Positions 46,676-54,998 of a stretch of DNA of 64,000 nt are shown here, one piece after another. The notes under the pieces are model-generated. The model ran no database searches and was not told the origin of the DNA. It saw nothing but the letters and a program-made list of their open reading frames with translations. Position 1 is the first letter of the stretch; the number at the start of each line of letters is the position of its first letter. Origin of the DNA: Chitinophagaceae bacterium. GTDB taxonomy: Bacteria; Bacteroidota; Bacteroidia; Chitinophagales; Chitinophagaceae. The position numbers and the translations under genes are program-made. The stretch is taken from positions 1,819,001 through 1,883,000 of the forward strand of contig JADJPV010000001.1 in assembly GCA_016713085.1 (NCBI GenBank). Reading direction: 5' to 3'.

Positions 46676-46990
46676 TGACAAACCTCCATTTGCTGAAAAT
46701 TAATTAGCAAAGGCAGAGGGGCCACGAATTACACAAATTGACACGAAGTTCAAAACGTGTTAAAGGCAATGAAACCGGGGCTGCATCAATTAAGTATTTG
46801 TGAACAATAAAGCCATCTCCTGTAAGGAGCAATATGTGTTCAGAAATGAACATCATTCAAACAGAAGCTTTGAATTGTGAATCAGATTTTGTTGATGCGG
46901 TATGAAGGCATGCATTCAACCGGTTTCATTTTTAAAAAGTGAACAAACAGTAAGTGTAACAAATTTCTTTTTACGATTCAATTTTATAAG
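46676..46990. other. Intergenic region with a half palindromic repeat
   Basis: 315 bases without a gene. 46721-46747 is one arm of the CACGAAT palindrome (GCCACGAATTACACAAATTG...), with only a remnant CGTGTT on the other side. Outside it I see nothing to annotate. Confidence 0.5.
46721..46747. repeat. Half copy of the CACGAAT palindromic repeat
   Basis: The 27 bases match the left arm of the 38222 element at most positions (GCCACGAATTACACAAATTG then ACACGAA). The right arm is missing, so this is a truncated copy. Confidence 0.7.
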
Positions 46991-47206
46991 ATGGAAACAA
47001 TCATCAAACGAATGAAACGGCCAACACCCTTGTTTTTCAAAAAAGTAAGGAATACAGGGTTTGTTATTGCCGGAATTGGACTTTCTATTTTACTGGCACC
47101 ATTCAGTTTGTCTGCTGCTGTACTTCATATGGGCGGGTATCTTTTCCTTGCCGGTGTATTGACAGCAATCATCAGTCAAACTGCGGTGAAATATGAACGG
47201 AAATAA
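46991..47206 (+). CDS. Small membrane protein, two-helix
   Basis: 71 residues with a basic N-terminus (KRMKRPTPLFFKKVRN) and two hydrophobic segments (FVIAGIGLSILLAPFSLSAAV and GGYLFLAGVLTAIISQTAV). The shape is holin-like, but that is only a shape. Next to another small membrane protein, 8 bases apart. Confidence 0.6.
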   Translation: METIIKRMKRPTPLFFKKVRNTGFVIAGIGLSILLAPFSLSAAVLHMGGYLFLAGVLTAIISQTAVKYERK

Positions 47207-47214
47207 TATCCTTT

Positions 47215-47400
47215 ATGCATTCACCTTCTTATTTGAAAACAGGAACTGCCAGCGGAACAATTCTCATTGTACTTGCTAATATACATTCTGCTGATTTGCT
47301 GAAGACAGCGGTGTTGGCGGCGGTGGGAGCAATAGTAAGTTTTTTGATTTCGTATTTGCTCAAACGGATTTTTGAGAAGAAGAAACCCGATGCTGAGTAA
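47215..47400 (+). CDS. Small membrane protein, one or two helices
   Basis: 61 residues, hydrophobic throughout (GTASGTILIVLANIHSADLLKTAVLAAVGAIVSFLISYLL) with a basic tail KRIFEKKKPDAE. No family recognised. Likely co-transcribed with the preceding gene and closed by the terminator at 47416. Confidence 0.55.
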   Translation: MHSPSYLKTGTASGTILIVLANIHSADLLKTAVLAAVGAIVSFLISYLLKRIFEKKKPDAE

Positions 47401-47415
47401 GCCTGGTAATATGGA

Positions 47416-47447
47416 AGCCCCGTTTTATAACGGGGCTTTTTTTTTTT
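47416..47447 (+). terminator. Rho-independent terminator
   Basis: 9-bp stem AGCCCCGTT/AACGGGGCT, 4-base loop, then a T11 tract. It ends the three-gene stretch that begins at 45920. Confidence 0.93.
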
Positions 47448-47480
47448 GCGCAAGCGCAAAGATTTTTCTCTATCTTTTTG

Positions 47481-47601
47481 CTTCTCCAATACTTCGACAG
47501 TTGCTCAGTAGAAACAAAAAAGGAGCCCGCCATCGGACACCCCACGATGGCGGAAAGTTCCCTGATTTAGCAATTGCACTACTGTAGTGAATTACAGTGG
47601 A
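47481..47601. repeat. ~120-bp dispersed repeat, copy 1
   Basis: CTTCTCCAATACTTCG, GCTCAGTAGAAACAAAAA, a hairpin CCGCCATCG...CGATGGCGG, GTTCCCTGATT and a diverged end are shared in order with 57448-57567, about 80 percent identical overall by eye. Both copies follow a transcription unit and precede unrelated genes; the intervening ~10 kb holds the defence island. Confidence 0.85.
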
Positions 47602-47661
47602 ATGTTTATTGAACATCCTTAGGACATAGAGTTTGAGAATTTGCAGGTGGGTTGATTTTTG

Positions 47662-47877
47662 TCAGGTTTGAAGAAAGTCTTTAACGAGGTCTTCGTCGAT
47701 GCCGGTGAAAAAGCAGAATTCATGAATGGTAATGAACTCGTCTTTCGATTTGCCAAGAGCATCACGGATTTTTTGGAGAAGCTTTCTTGCTGTACGGCCA
47801 CTGCGACCTGTAATGTTTTCAATGTCTTTGGGGTAGAGTACAACTCTTGCGGGTAAACGGTTGGGTATTGTTTTCAT
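47662..47877 (-). CDS. Small putative DNA-binding protein
   Basis: A 71-residue protein of helical type: RLPARVVLYPKDIENITGRSGRTARKLLQKIRDALGK, then FITIHEFCFFTGIDEDLVKDFL. The first half looks like a helix-turn-helix (ITGRSGRTARKLL), the second like a helical pair. A family common in Bacteroidota as far as I recall, function not established. It is separated from the Crp/Fnr gene by 250 bases. Confidence 0.65.
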   Translation of the reverse strand: MKTIPNRLPARVVLYPKDIENITGRSGRTARKLLQKIRDALGKSKDEFITIHEFCFFTGIDEDLVKDFLQT

Positions 47878-48032
47878 AGATAAGGTTTGTGGTGTGGTGA
47901 GTATTCCGGGTTAAGAAATAAAGCCAAACATTACTTATCAGCAAGTACTAAAATAAGAGAAGTTGTAAAAGGAAAATTGATAAAGGTCAATTAATACTAT
48001 TTCCAGAGCAGCCTTCAATACCATTTGTTAGC

Positions 48033-48122
48033 CACGAACCTGCCTGCCGGCCGGCAGGTGGCACTAATTTTCACGAATGGAATTCTGGTAAACTGGCAGA
48101 CCGCTGAGGCGGACCGACCGGA
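48033..48122. repeat. Nested repeats: CACGAAT repeat split by a GC palindrome, plus a GCGG palindrome
   Basis: GCCACGAA (48033-48040) is followed by the palindromic insert CCTGCCTGCCGGCCGGCAGG (48041-48060), then the CACGAAT repeat resumes as GCACTAATTTTCACGAAT (48063-48080). A second GC palindrome (CCGCTGAGGCGG, 48103-48114) lies just after. The insert resembles the LPAGRQG-coding element at 748. Confidence 0.7.
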
Positions 48123-48125
48123 AGA

Positions 48126-48692
48126 TTAATACTTTCTGCTACGGATGCGGCTGAGAGTTTCTTCGGAAACACAGAGGTAGGAAGCAATGTATTTTGCAGG
48201 TACACGGAGAATGAGTTCCGGGTGATGCTGTAACATATAACTGTAGCGAAGTGTTGCCTGTTTCATGCGGATGAGCTGTGAACGCTGCTCGTTTAAGAGA
48301 TATGATTTGGTTGTAAGAATATTGGCTATGCGGTTGAACTCTGGGAAGTTATTATAAGCATACTGCAATTCATCATAACAGATGTACCATACTACTGAAT
48401 CTTCAATTGCCTGGATATATTCATTGCTCTGCTGCTGCAAAAAGAAACTGGCTGCTGAAACCAGTATATCTCCTTCTTTCATGAATTTGAAACTTATCTC
48501 CTGTTCACTATCCAGATAGTAGCAACGTAATAAACCCTTTTTAATGAAATAGATGTGACGGCTGATGTTGCCTGATAAAAGCAGGAACTCTTTTTTGAAG
48601 ACGGGTTTGCTTTTCAGTTTATCGGTGAGATACTGGTTTAACTCAGGGGATAAGGGATAAATGGAGTTTAGTAATGAAAGGAGTTCTTTCAT
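48126..48692 (-). CDS. Crp/Fnr family transcriptional regulator
   Basis: A 188-residue regulator: cyclic-nucleotide-binding-like beta-roll (FLLLSGNISRHIYFIKKGLLRCYYLDSEQEISFKFMKEGDILV) and a C-terminal helix-turn-helix (VPAKYIASYLCVSEETLSRIR). Ligand unknown. The ATG is embedded in a perfect palindrome. Confidence 0.92.
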   Translation of the reverse strand: MKELLSLLNSIYPLSPELNQYLTDKLKSKPVFKKEFLLLSGNISRHIYFIKKGLLRCYYLDSEQEISFKFMKEGDILVSAASFFLQQQSNEYIQAIEDSVVWYICYDELQYAYNNFPEFNRIANILTTKSYLLNEQRSQLIRMKQATLRYSYMLQHHPELILRVPAKYIASYLCVSEETLSRIRSRKY

Positions 48693-48707
48693 TCAACAAA
48701 GTTGAAT
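48691..48707. promoter_or_regulatory. Palindrome at the Crp/Fnr start
   Basis: ATTCAAC-AAA-GTTGAAT, perfect 7+7 arms, lies immediately upstream of and partly over the start codon on the minus strand. It could be an autoregulatory operator or an RNA hairpin affecting translation start. Confidence 0.5.
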
Positions 48708-48931
48708 AATGTAGGGCTGGGTGGAACTTAAATTAACATGGAAATCGGGAATAATTATATGGAAAACAGGAGCATATACGGGCAGGTGTGTTATCCTTGA
48801 GAACACAGAAATTGTTACATGTGTAGCTATTTATATGAAAATCAATGGATTAGAAAAATACTTGCAGGTTTGGGAATAAAGATGAAAAAAGAGATTTAAA
48901 AAGAACATTTAAATAGTAATAATATTTTATG

Positions 48932-48939
48932 TATATTTG
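48932..48939 (+). promoter_or_regulatory. Bacteroidota -7 box TATATTTG
   Basis: TATATTTG matches TAnnTTTG, 25 bases upstream of the DUF6932 ATG. The -33 element is weak, so this is a likely, not certain, promoter of the defence-type operon. Confidence 0.5.
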
Positions 48940-48964
48940 AAGTACACAACAATTTAATTGTGTT

Positions 48965-49432
48965 ATGATACCTGAATTTATAAATGTAAAAGGAAGCCCC
49001 TGGCAATTACTCCCTCCAGGGGTATATGATTCAACTATAGATGAGGTATATGAACGGTATGCGATTAATGCAAGACGAATTTTCTTATTTGAGGGACTTT
49101 ATAAAGGGGTAGTGAATTTATTCACAGGGGGATGCCCGCAGGTCTTTATAGATGGAAGTTTTGTTACTGCAAAACCAATACCGAACGATTATGAGATATG
49201 TTGGGATATGGCATTTGTTGATCCGGACTTAATAGATCCTGTTTTCTTTGATTTTAGCAATCATCGTTTTAATCAAATGCAAAAGTATGCAGGGGAATAT
49301 TTCCCTGCAGCAATTATTGAAGGAGGTACAGGAAAACCATTTCTGGAATTTTTCCAAACGGATAAATATACAGGACAGCCTAAAGGGATTGTGAGATTAA
49401 TAAACCATCTAAACAAAGGAGGGTTGATATGA
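48965..49432 (+). CDS. DUF6932 family nucleotidyltransferase-like protein
   Basis: A 155-residue protein. LLPPGVYDSTIDEVYERYAINARR is followed by the nucleotidyltransferase-like QVFIDGSFVTAKPIPNDYEICWD (G-S-F...D-x-E/D-x-C-W-D) and IDPVFFDFSNHRFNQMQKYAGEYFPA. DUF6932 proteins have the fold of MNT-type nucleotidyltransferases. The ATG of the next gene overlaps its stop (ATGA), so it is one unit with the XRE-ImmA gene; a toxin-antitoxin or defence role is inferred. AT-richer than flanking core genes. Confidence 0.78.
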   Translation: MIPEFINVKGSPWQLLPPGVYDSTIDEVYERYAINARRIFLFEGLYKGVVNLFTGGCPQVFIDGSFVTAKPIPNDYEICWDMAFVDPDLIDPVFFDFSNHRFNQMQKYAGEYFPAAIIEGGTGKPFLEFFQTDKYTGQPKGIVRLINHLNKGGLI

Positions 49433-50700
49433 TTACTAATGACAGACAATATAAAATAGCTAATACACAGGTTGAGAATTTTCAACATTCATTAGAAATG
49501 CTTGCAATTGAGCAAGCATCAGCAAAGAATATACATCCTAAACTTCTTCAAATACAAAGAAATGCAATTGAATCACAATTAAATGACCTGCTTGCAGAAG
49601 TTAGAGAATACGAAGATTTAAAAGAAGGCAAAATTGCAATTACAGAAGTTAATAATTTAAGAGACCTGCCAATTGCTTTAATCAAAGCAAGAATCGCAAA
49701 TGGCTTAACGCAGGCGGAATTAGCTGAGCAGATTGGTGTTAAGATGCAGCAGATACAGAGATATGAAGCTGAACGATACGATACGGCAAGTATAAAAACA
49801 TTAATTAGAATAGCAGAGCAGCTTAATATTTCAATTAATGCAGATGTACAAATACGAACTGTGGAAGCACCGGATTTTCTTGATGTTAAGAACTACCCAT
49901 TTAAACAAATGTTTCAACGTAAATGGTTTGGAAATTTTTCCGGTACTTATAATGAGGCTGTAATTGATTCAAAAAATCTGATTGAAAAGTTTTTTGATAT
50001 GGCTGGTGTCAGCAATTTACAATATAGCTTAACAAAGAAATCAATTCGTACAGGATCAACATTAAATGAATTTGCATTAAATGCATGGTATACTCAGGTA
50101 TTAGTAAAGGCAAAAGATCAAAAAGTTAGCGGCAGGTTTGATAAAAGTTGATAAACGAGGATTGGTTAAGAAAACTTGCTGAGTTAAGTGCTTCAGAAGA
50201 AGGACCACAGAAAGCAGGAGAATTTTTTAAAAGGAAGTGGAATAAGGTTTATCATCGAACCTCAATTAGAGGGCACTTTTCTTGACGGAGCAGCATTATT
50301 AATGGAAGATAATTCGCCAATAGTAGCCCTGACACTGCGCTATGACAGACTTGATAATTTTTGGTTTGTGTTATTTCATGAATTAGCACATATTCATTTG
50401 CATTTGTCAGAATCACTGAATGCTATTTTCGATGATTTAGATGCAAAAATTGATGGAATTGAAACAGAAGCAGATCTCTTTGCCCTAAACGCAATGATAC
50501 CGGATATTATCTGGAAGAAGTCTTTGGTTCGCTTCAGTCCATCAGCTCAAACTATAATTAATCAAGCAAAGATGCTTAAGGTTCATCCAGCATTAATTGC
50601 AGGACGTATCAGAAAGGAAACAGGAAAGTATTATCAATTTTCTGATTTAATTGGGCAAGGCCTGGTAAGACCATGTTTTATTCAAGAATTAAAAAATTAA
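49429..50700 (+). CDS. XRE family HTH domain fused to ImmA/IrrE metallopeptidase (two compensating frameshifts)
   Basis: The first part (to 50151) has a helix-turn-helix LIKARIANGLTQAELAEQIGVKMQQIQRYEAERYDTAS. The second part (from 50188) has the zinc motif FHELAHIHLHL and LDGAALL, of ImmA/IrrE. Between them, a missing T at 50148-50149 and an extra T in the run at 50223-50228 restore one frame through LINEDWLRKLAELSASEEG...GEFLKGSGIRFIIEP. The product is then a ~423-residue HTH-peptidase, the common fused form of regulators in phage-like and defence contexts. It cleaves a repressor or antitoxin by analogy with ImmA. Overlaps the DUF6932 gene. Confidence 0.82.
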
Positions 50701-50711
50701 AATAGTATATT

Positions 50712-51795
50712 ATGAAAACAAAATTCTATTTGCCCGTTTTGAAATCAAAACAAGGTGAGTTTGATGCCCTATCGAAACTAAAGGATGAAATTAAGAGACA
50801 TGTTGTGCCTTTATTTGATATAACACCCATGGAATGGGATTTTGCAACTAAAGCCAAGCCAAGGACTATTGAGGTGCATTTGCAAAATTTTTGCAAAAAA
50901 TATTTAAAAAAATGGCCAAGCAGTAATGCATTTATTGATACTTTTTTGATTCATGATAAGAAAGCAGGAGATATGCCCTGTATTGAATATGTTTTTGAAC
51001 TGCTAATTGAAAAAGGGGTTAAGCCGGTACCTGTTATGCGAACTAACTCAACAACCGATCATATTAATGGAATTACTGTCATCTCTTTAATGCATGGTTT
51101 ACCTGCGGTTGGATTAAGAATAACAATTAACGACCTTATTACACCAACGTTAGAAGATAGTATAAGTGATTTATTCAGCAAAACGGGTTTCAAAGCTGAG
51201 AGCTGTCATTTAATATTGGATTTGAATGATGCTGATTTTGCCAATATAGAAGATTTTACAGATGGAATTGTTGAATCATTAAAGGATTTTCCTGATTTTA
51301 AAAAGTGGAAATCGTTTACTATTTGCGGGGGGTCATTTCCTGCTACCGGGCTAATTAAAGTGGGTGTAAATCAAATTCCCCGAAGCGAGTGGAAATTTTA
51401 CAATATGCTGGTTGAAAAGCTGATGGTGGCTAATAGTTACAGAGCAATAAATTATGGAGATTACAGTATTGTAGCACCAGGTTATTTTGAATATGATCCA
51501 ACTAAAATGTCAAGAAGTGCTAATATTCGTTATTCTCATAATGACTTTTGGTATGTAATAAAAGGGAAAGCGCTAAAAAAATCGGAAGATTACAAACAGT
51601 ATATAGAACAGGCAAACCAAATTTTAAAATCGAAATACTATTTGGGGAAATCTTTTCTGAAGGAGACTTACATATAAAAAATGTACAAAAGGTCAAACAA
51701 CTCCAGGCAGCCCTGCAGTTTGGACCTGGGTAGGGCACAACCATCATTTTACAAAAGTTGTATCCGATCTTTACGCCAGTGCTCTCTCTGTTTGA
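50712..51795 (+). CDS. Beta family protein (PF14350), two frameshifts near the C-terminus
   Basis: A ~361-residue protein: FYLPVLKSKQGEFDALSKL at the start (barrel-like beta-protein opening), LDLNDADFANIEDF, GVNQIPRSEWKFYN and YGDYSIVAPGYFEYDP are typical of the beta family named after a T4 protein. The nominal frame stops at 51677, but two missing T's (runs 51653-51656 and 51719-51721) restore FSEGDLHIKNVQKVKQLQAALQ and the end WTWVGHNHHFTKVVSDLYAS. It follows the XRE-ImmA gene by 11 bases and converges with, and overlaps by 47 bases, the sce7726-type gene. Function unknown; seen in defence-type neighbourhoods. Confidence 0.75.
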
Positions 51796-52333
51796 GATAG
51801 TGAATAACTATTTTACTAAGTTTCTTTGAAGAACAGGTGCCGGATATTATATCGTAAACTTCATGTTTCGAAGTTGTTGGTTTTATATTATGATGTAAAA
51901 GTTTATTGGCAACTTCTAAAGCTTCTGCCTTCCAAAGTAATTGTGAAAGAGAAAATGATTTTATCTGTCGGTTAATTTTAGCATTTCGAACACAGCTAAA
52001 AAAGTATTGAGAATCACTATTTACTTTTATCATATAAATGCCCCACCATTCAGGAATGGTTTCAAGAGCTTTTTCTAAATGATTTTTACTAATAATAATA
52101 TATGCCTTATCAAAAACTTCATTGTATGCCGTTACCTGGGCAGGAAGCCTTGTCAAGGTGTCATTTTCAGTTTTTATTTCATAGCCAACGAGTTTTCCAT
52201 TTAAAACAGCGATATCTGCCCTGATCTCGCCATTTTTGAGACCTAATTCATCAACAACAAATGTAGCAGCATCTTCATGGGCTGGTTTTAAAACAGACTT
52301 ATGAAAGGCTTGTCTAATTACAAAATCACGCAT
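51749..52333 (-). CDS. sce7726 family protein (PDDEXK nuclease-like)
   Basis: A 194-residue protein. ADIAVLNGKLVGYEIKTENDTLTRLPAQVTAYNEVFDKAYIIISKNH shows the D...E-x-K pattern of a restriction-endonuclease fold (AD-IAVLN...YEIKTE), followed by PEWWGIYMIK. The rest is helical. sce7726 proteins often neighbour beta-type proteins, as here. A nuclease activity is suggested by the motif, not proven. The 275 bases upstream are AT-rich without a gene. Confidence 0.82.
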   Translation of the reverse strand: MRDFVIRQAFHKSVLKPAHEDAATFVVDELGLKNGEIRADIAVLNGKLVGYEIKTENDTLTRLPAQVTAYNEVFDKAYIIISKNHLEKALETIPEWWGIYMIKVNSDSQYFFSCVRNAKINRQIKSFSLSQLLWKAEALEVANKLLHHNIKPTTSKHEVYDIISGTCSSKKLSKIVIHYLKQREHWRKDRIQLL

Positions 52334-52608
52334 TATAAGAAAGGGAAAAAATTGGTTTTGAAATAGGCAACATTAATTCAAAAATAATCAGAGTAATCTA
52401 ATTTGATTTAGTTTCTTTATTAACGGTAATTAAGATGTAAAGAGTATATCAAAATTTGATTTTTTATAATTAAAATTTTAACAGTGAGAAATACAATAAT
52501 ACGATTCTTAATAAATTGATCCTTAGAAGATTGTAAAGGCAGGTCAATAAAATACAGTAATTTATAATAAGCACTGGATTATCGGATTTTCAATAGAATT
52601 GGGATATT

Positions 52609-53592
52609 ATGGGGAAGTATATACCACATAAGGAAATTATATATCTTGATCAGTTTGCCCTTAGCAGACTTGTTGATTCTGAACCAGGTTCTATTTGGGA
52701 GAAATTAAACGACTTATTACAGGAAGGTGTAGAAATGGGGAGGATTGTTGTTCCTTATGCAAACGATCACTTAATTGAATCATCTACTTCTGATATAGGA
52801 AAAGCAGTAAAAGAAGATGCTTTTTTGTTTGAGTTAAGTAAGGGTGTAATGCTGGAGATTGAACCAGAAATAGCTGCCCGCCTATTAATATACAAAGTAA
52901 GAAATCAACGATTTGGTTTAGGAGCATTCACTACCAGTGCAACACACAACGGGTTTAATAGTAAAGAAGAGATTGCCCGTTATGCCGGATTAAGGCAACA
53001 GTTTGACAAAATGGTAGATGAGGGTACGGGGATGTTAAATATGCTTAGGGATGCAACAAGAGTAAGTAAAGGGCAAGGTAAAAAAGGCGAAAAGACCTCA
53101 CTTGAGATTATCGTTGCTATGTATGAAAAGCATCTGAGAACAAGATTGAAAATAATCAGCAGGTATGGTTTCTATGATAAAGAGGGTATAAAATTCAGCT
53201 TTATTCAAATTCCCTTTTGGGCTGATACAATCATGGATCTGCTGATTGAAAAATACAGAATTACAAAAGATGAGGCAAGAAAAGCTGAAAATTTACTTGG
53301 CAAGGAAGGACTCATAAATACTATGCCAACACATTATGTAAGAGCAGTATTAGAGACGATGATGATGATAAAACATCAGAAAGAAAAGGTTAATGACCAC
53401 ATTGATATTATACGGCTGAGTACTGCAATCCCATTTTGCGATATTGTTTTAACAGATAAAATAAGACAATACGATGCAAAGAATTTTAAATTGCATAGTT
53501 ATTTTAAAACAGAGATTTATTCCGGTACTGCAGAACAATTAAACATGTTTGCAAACAGATTAAGTGAGATAATACACACAAGCGGGCATTAA
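52609..53592 (+). CDS. Protein with PIN-like features, function unknown
   Basis: A 327-residue protein. It starts with EIIYLDQFALSRLVDSE (strand ending in Asp, as in PIN domains), then RIVVPYANDHLIES, and near the end NDHIDIIRLSTAIPFCDIVLTDKIRQYDAKNF, which resembles the D-x-x-h...D-h-h-x-T-D end of PIN-like nucleases. A long helical middle lies between (residues 80-230). I infer a PIN-like RNase in a defence context; the family is not named with certainty. Confidence 0.5.
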   Translation: MGKYIPHKEIIYLDQFALSRLVDSEPGSIWEKLNDLLQEGVEMGRIVVPYANDHLIESSTSDIGKAVKEDAFLFELSKGVMLEIEPEIAARLLIYKVRNQRFGLGAFTTSATHNGFNSKEEIARYAGLRQQFDKMVDEGTGMLNMLRDATRVSKGQGKKGEKTSLEIIVAMYEKHLRTRLKIISRYGFYDKEGIKFSFIQIPFWADTIMDLLIEKYRITKDEARKAENLLGKEGLINTMPTHYVRAVLETMMMIKHQKEKVNDHIDIIRLSTAIPFCDIVLTDKIRQYDAKNFKLHSYFKTEIYSGTAEQLNMFANRLSEIIHTSGH

Positions 53593-54871
53593 AAAATCCT
53601 ATTAGGAAATTCCTGTATGAACTGGTTTAACTCAGTAAAAGTTCCCTTACTTTCTTTTTGATGGCTAAAATTACTAAAGCTTGCATTCGGTAAAGACTCT
53701 TTTAGCTCCTGCTCAATACTACTGTCATTCTTTGTGACATAAATTATCTCAATTTTTTTTGAGCCAATATTTTTTGCTAATAAGCTCTTGAACTTTTCTT
53801 CTGAACCTTTCCATCCAATAATGATTATTTTTTCTACCGTTTTCATAAAATGCTGCATTGCAGTAAAATGAAGCTCTGGCATAATAAATGAATCCTTTTT
53901 TTTATAAGGAATTAACAGCATAGGGTAATAAAATCCCTGGTTTGTACGAAGGTCTTTATTAATAATAGCCATTCCTTCGTCTAGGTGCTCATTGATTTTT
54001 GAAAGGGAAATTCCTTTTTGGATTAATGTTTGTCGTAATTCTAAAGATTTTTCTCGACGTAATTGAAATTGATGGAGTCCAAGAATTTCTCAGAAATATA
54101 CCTTACCCAATTCCATGACCCATGCGGTTTAAATAACAAAAACCTGCTGTTTTTATAATTTATATAATCTCCAAAATCAGTGAATGTATAATCAAGTGAA
54201 TGAGATAAGGCATTTTCTATAAGTGTGTCATAGTTAAATGAAACAATCATTGCTTTTTCATCCCAGCCTTTTGTGATTAAGTAATTTTCTAAAGACTGAA
54301 AGAAACTTGAATAATTGTTTTTTCTATTATTCCTGCATGTAGTTGACAGGTGTCTGAATAGATAGTGGAGATAATATTGAGTATCGATCAGTTTATTCAG
54401 GAGTTTTGGGTTATGTGTATTTTTTATATTATTCCATTGCTCCTGAAAAAAGATTTCAATATTTTTTGACTGTAAAATTTGAGATGATAAACTTTCTACA
54501 CCTTTGAATTGACTAATTAAGTTTGAGAAAGTATCGGAGAAAAGATCGTTACCAAGCGGAGGTCTGACTGAATCTTCCTGATCAAATGTGTAATCCAAAG
54601 ATGCACCAGCTCCAAAAATCACCATGATTTTTGTTTTAGGAGAACCCTCTATTACATAGCTTGGAGGATTTGGTGTAACTCGTTGCTTATTTCGGGGATA
54701 AATTGGCTCAATTTTATCAATCTGTTCAGGTAAAATTAAATGACCTATGCTGCCTGCTGTACTCTCTTTATTTGACTGGTTTCTATTAACTATATACCAT
54801 TTATTGTTTTCCTGCTCGGGGTAACCAATCAGTAACCCGCCGTGATACAAAATGAAAGGTATACTTATCAT
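53589..54871 (-). CDS. SIR2-like domain protein (frameshifted)
   Basis: Two minus-strand frames (54041-54871 and 53589-53972) join if one A is added to the run at 54048-54052, giving ~427 residues. The SIR2 core: MVIFGAGASLDYTF (nucleotide-binding GAGAS), RPPLGNDLFSDTF, MIVSFNYDTLIENAL (SFNYD) and FLLFKPHGSWNW. The part after the break contains LHFTAMQHFMKTVEKIIIIGWKGSEE, the usual GYS-like strand. SIR2-like proteins in defence systems degrade NAD+ on phage infection. An extra N-terminal ATG at 54905 in another frame may extend it. The stop overlaps the PIN-like gene by 4 bases. Confidence 0.82.
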
Positions 54872-54998
54872 TTGGGCTGAGTTGTATTAGTTCAATTTCT
54901 GTCATTGCTTTAATTATAGAGGGATAAAGAAAACTCTAAAATGAAAGTAGTTAAAGTTTAAATTTCAGAGAAATTAAGAGTATAAATTAACTGAAAAA

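Noticed and set aside
47372..47587. Plus-strand ORF over the terminator and repeat
   Set aside because: It reads through a T11 tract and the dispersed repeat; no homology expected.
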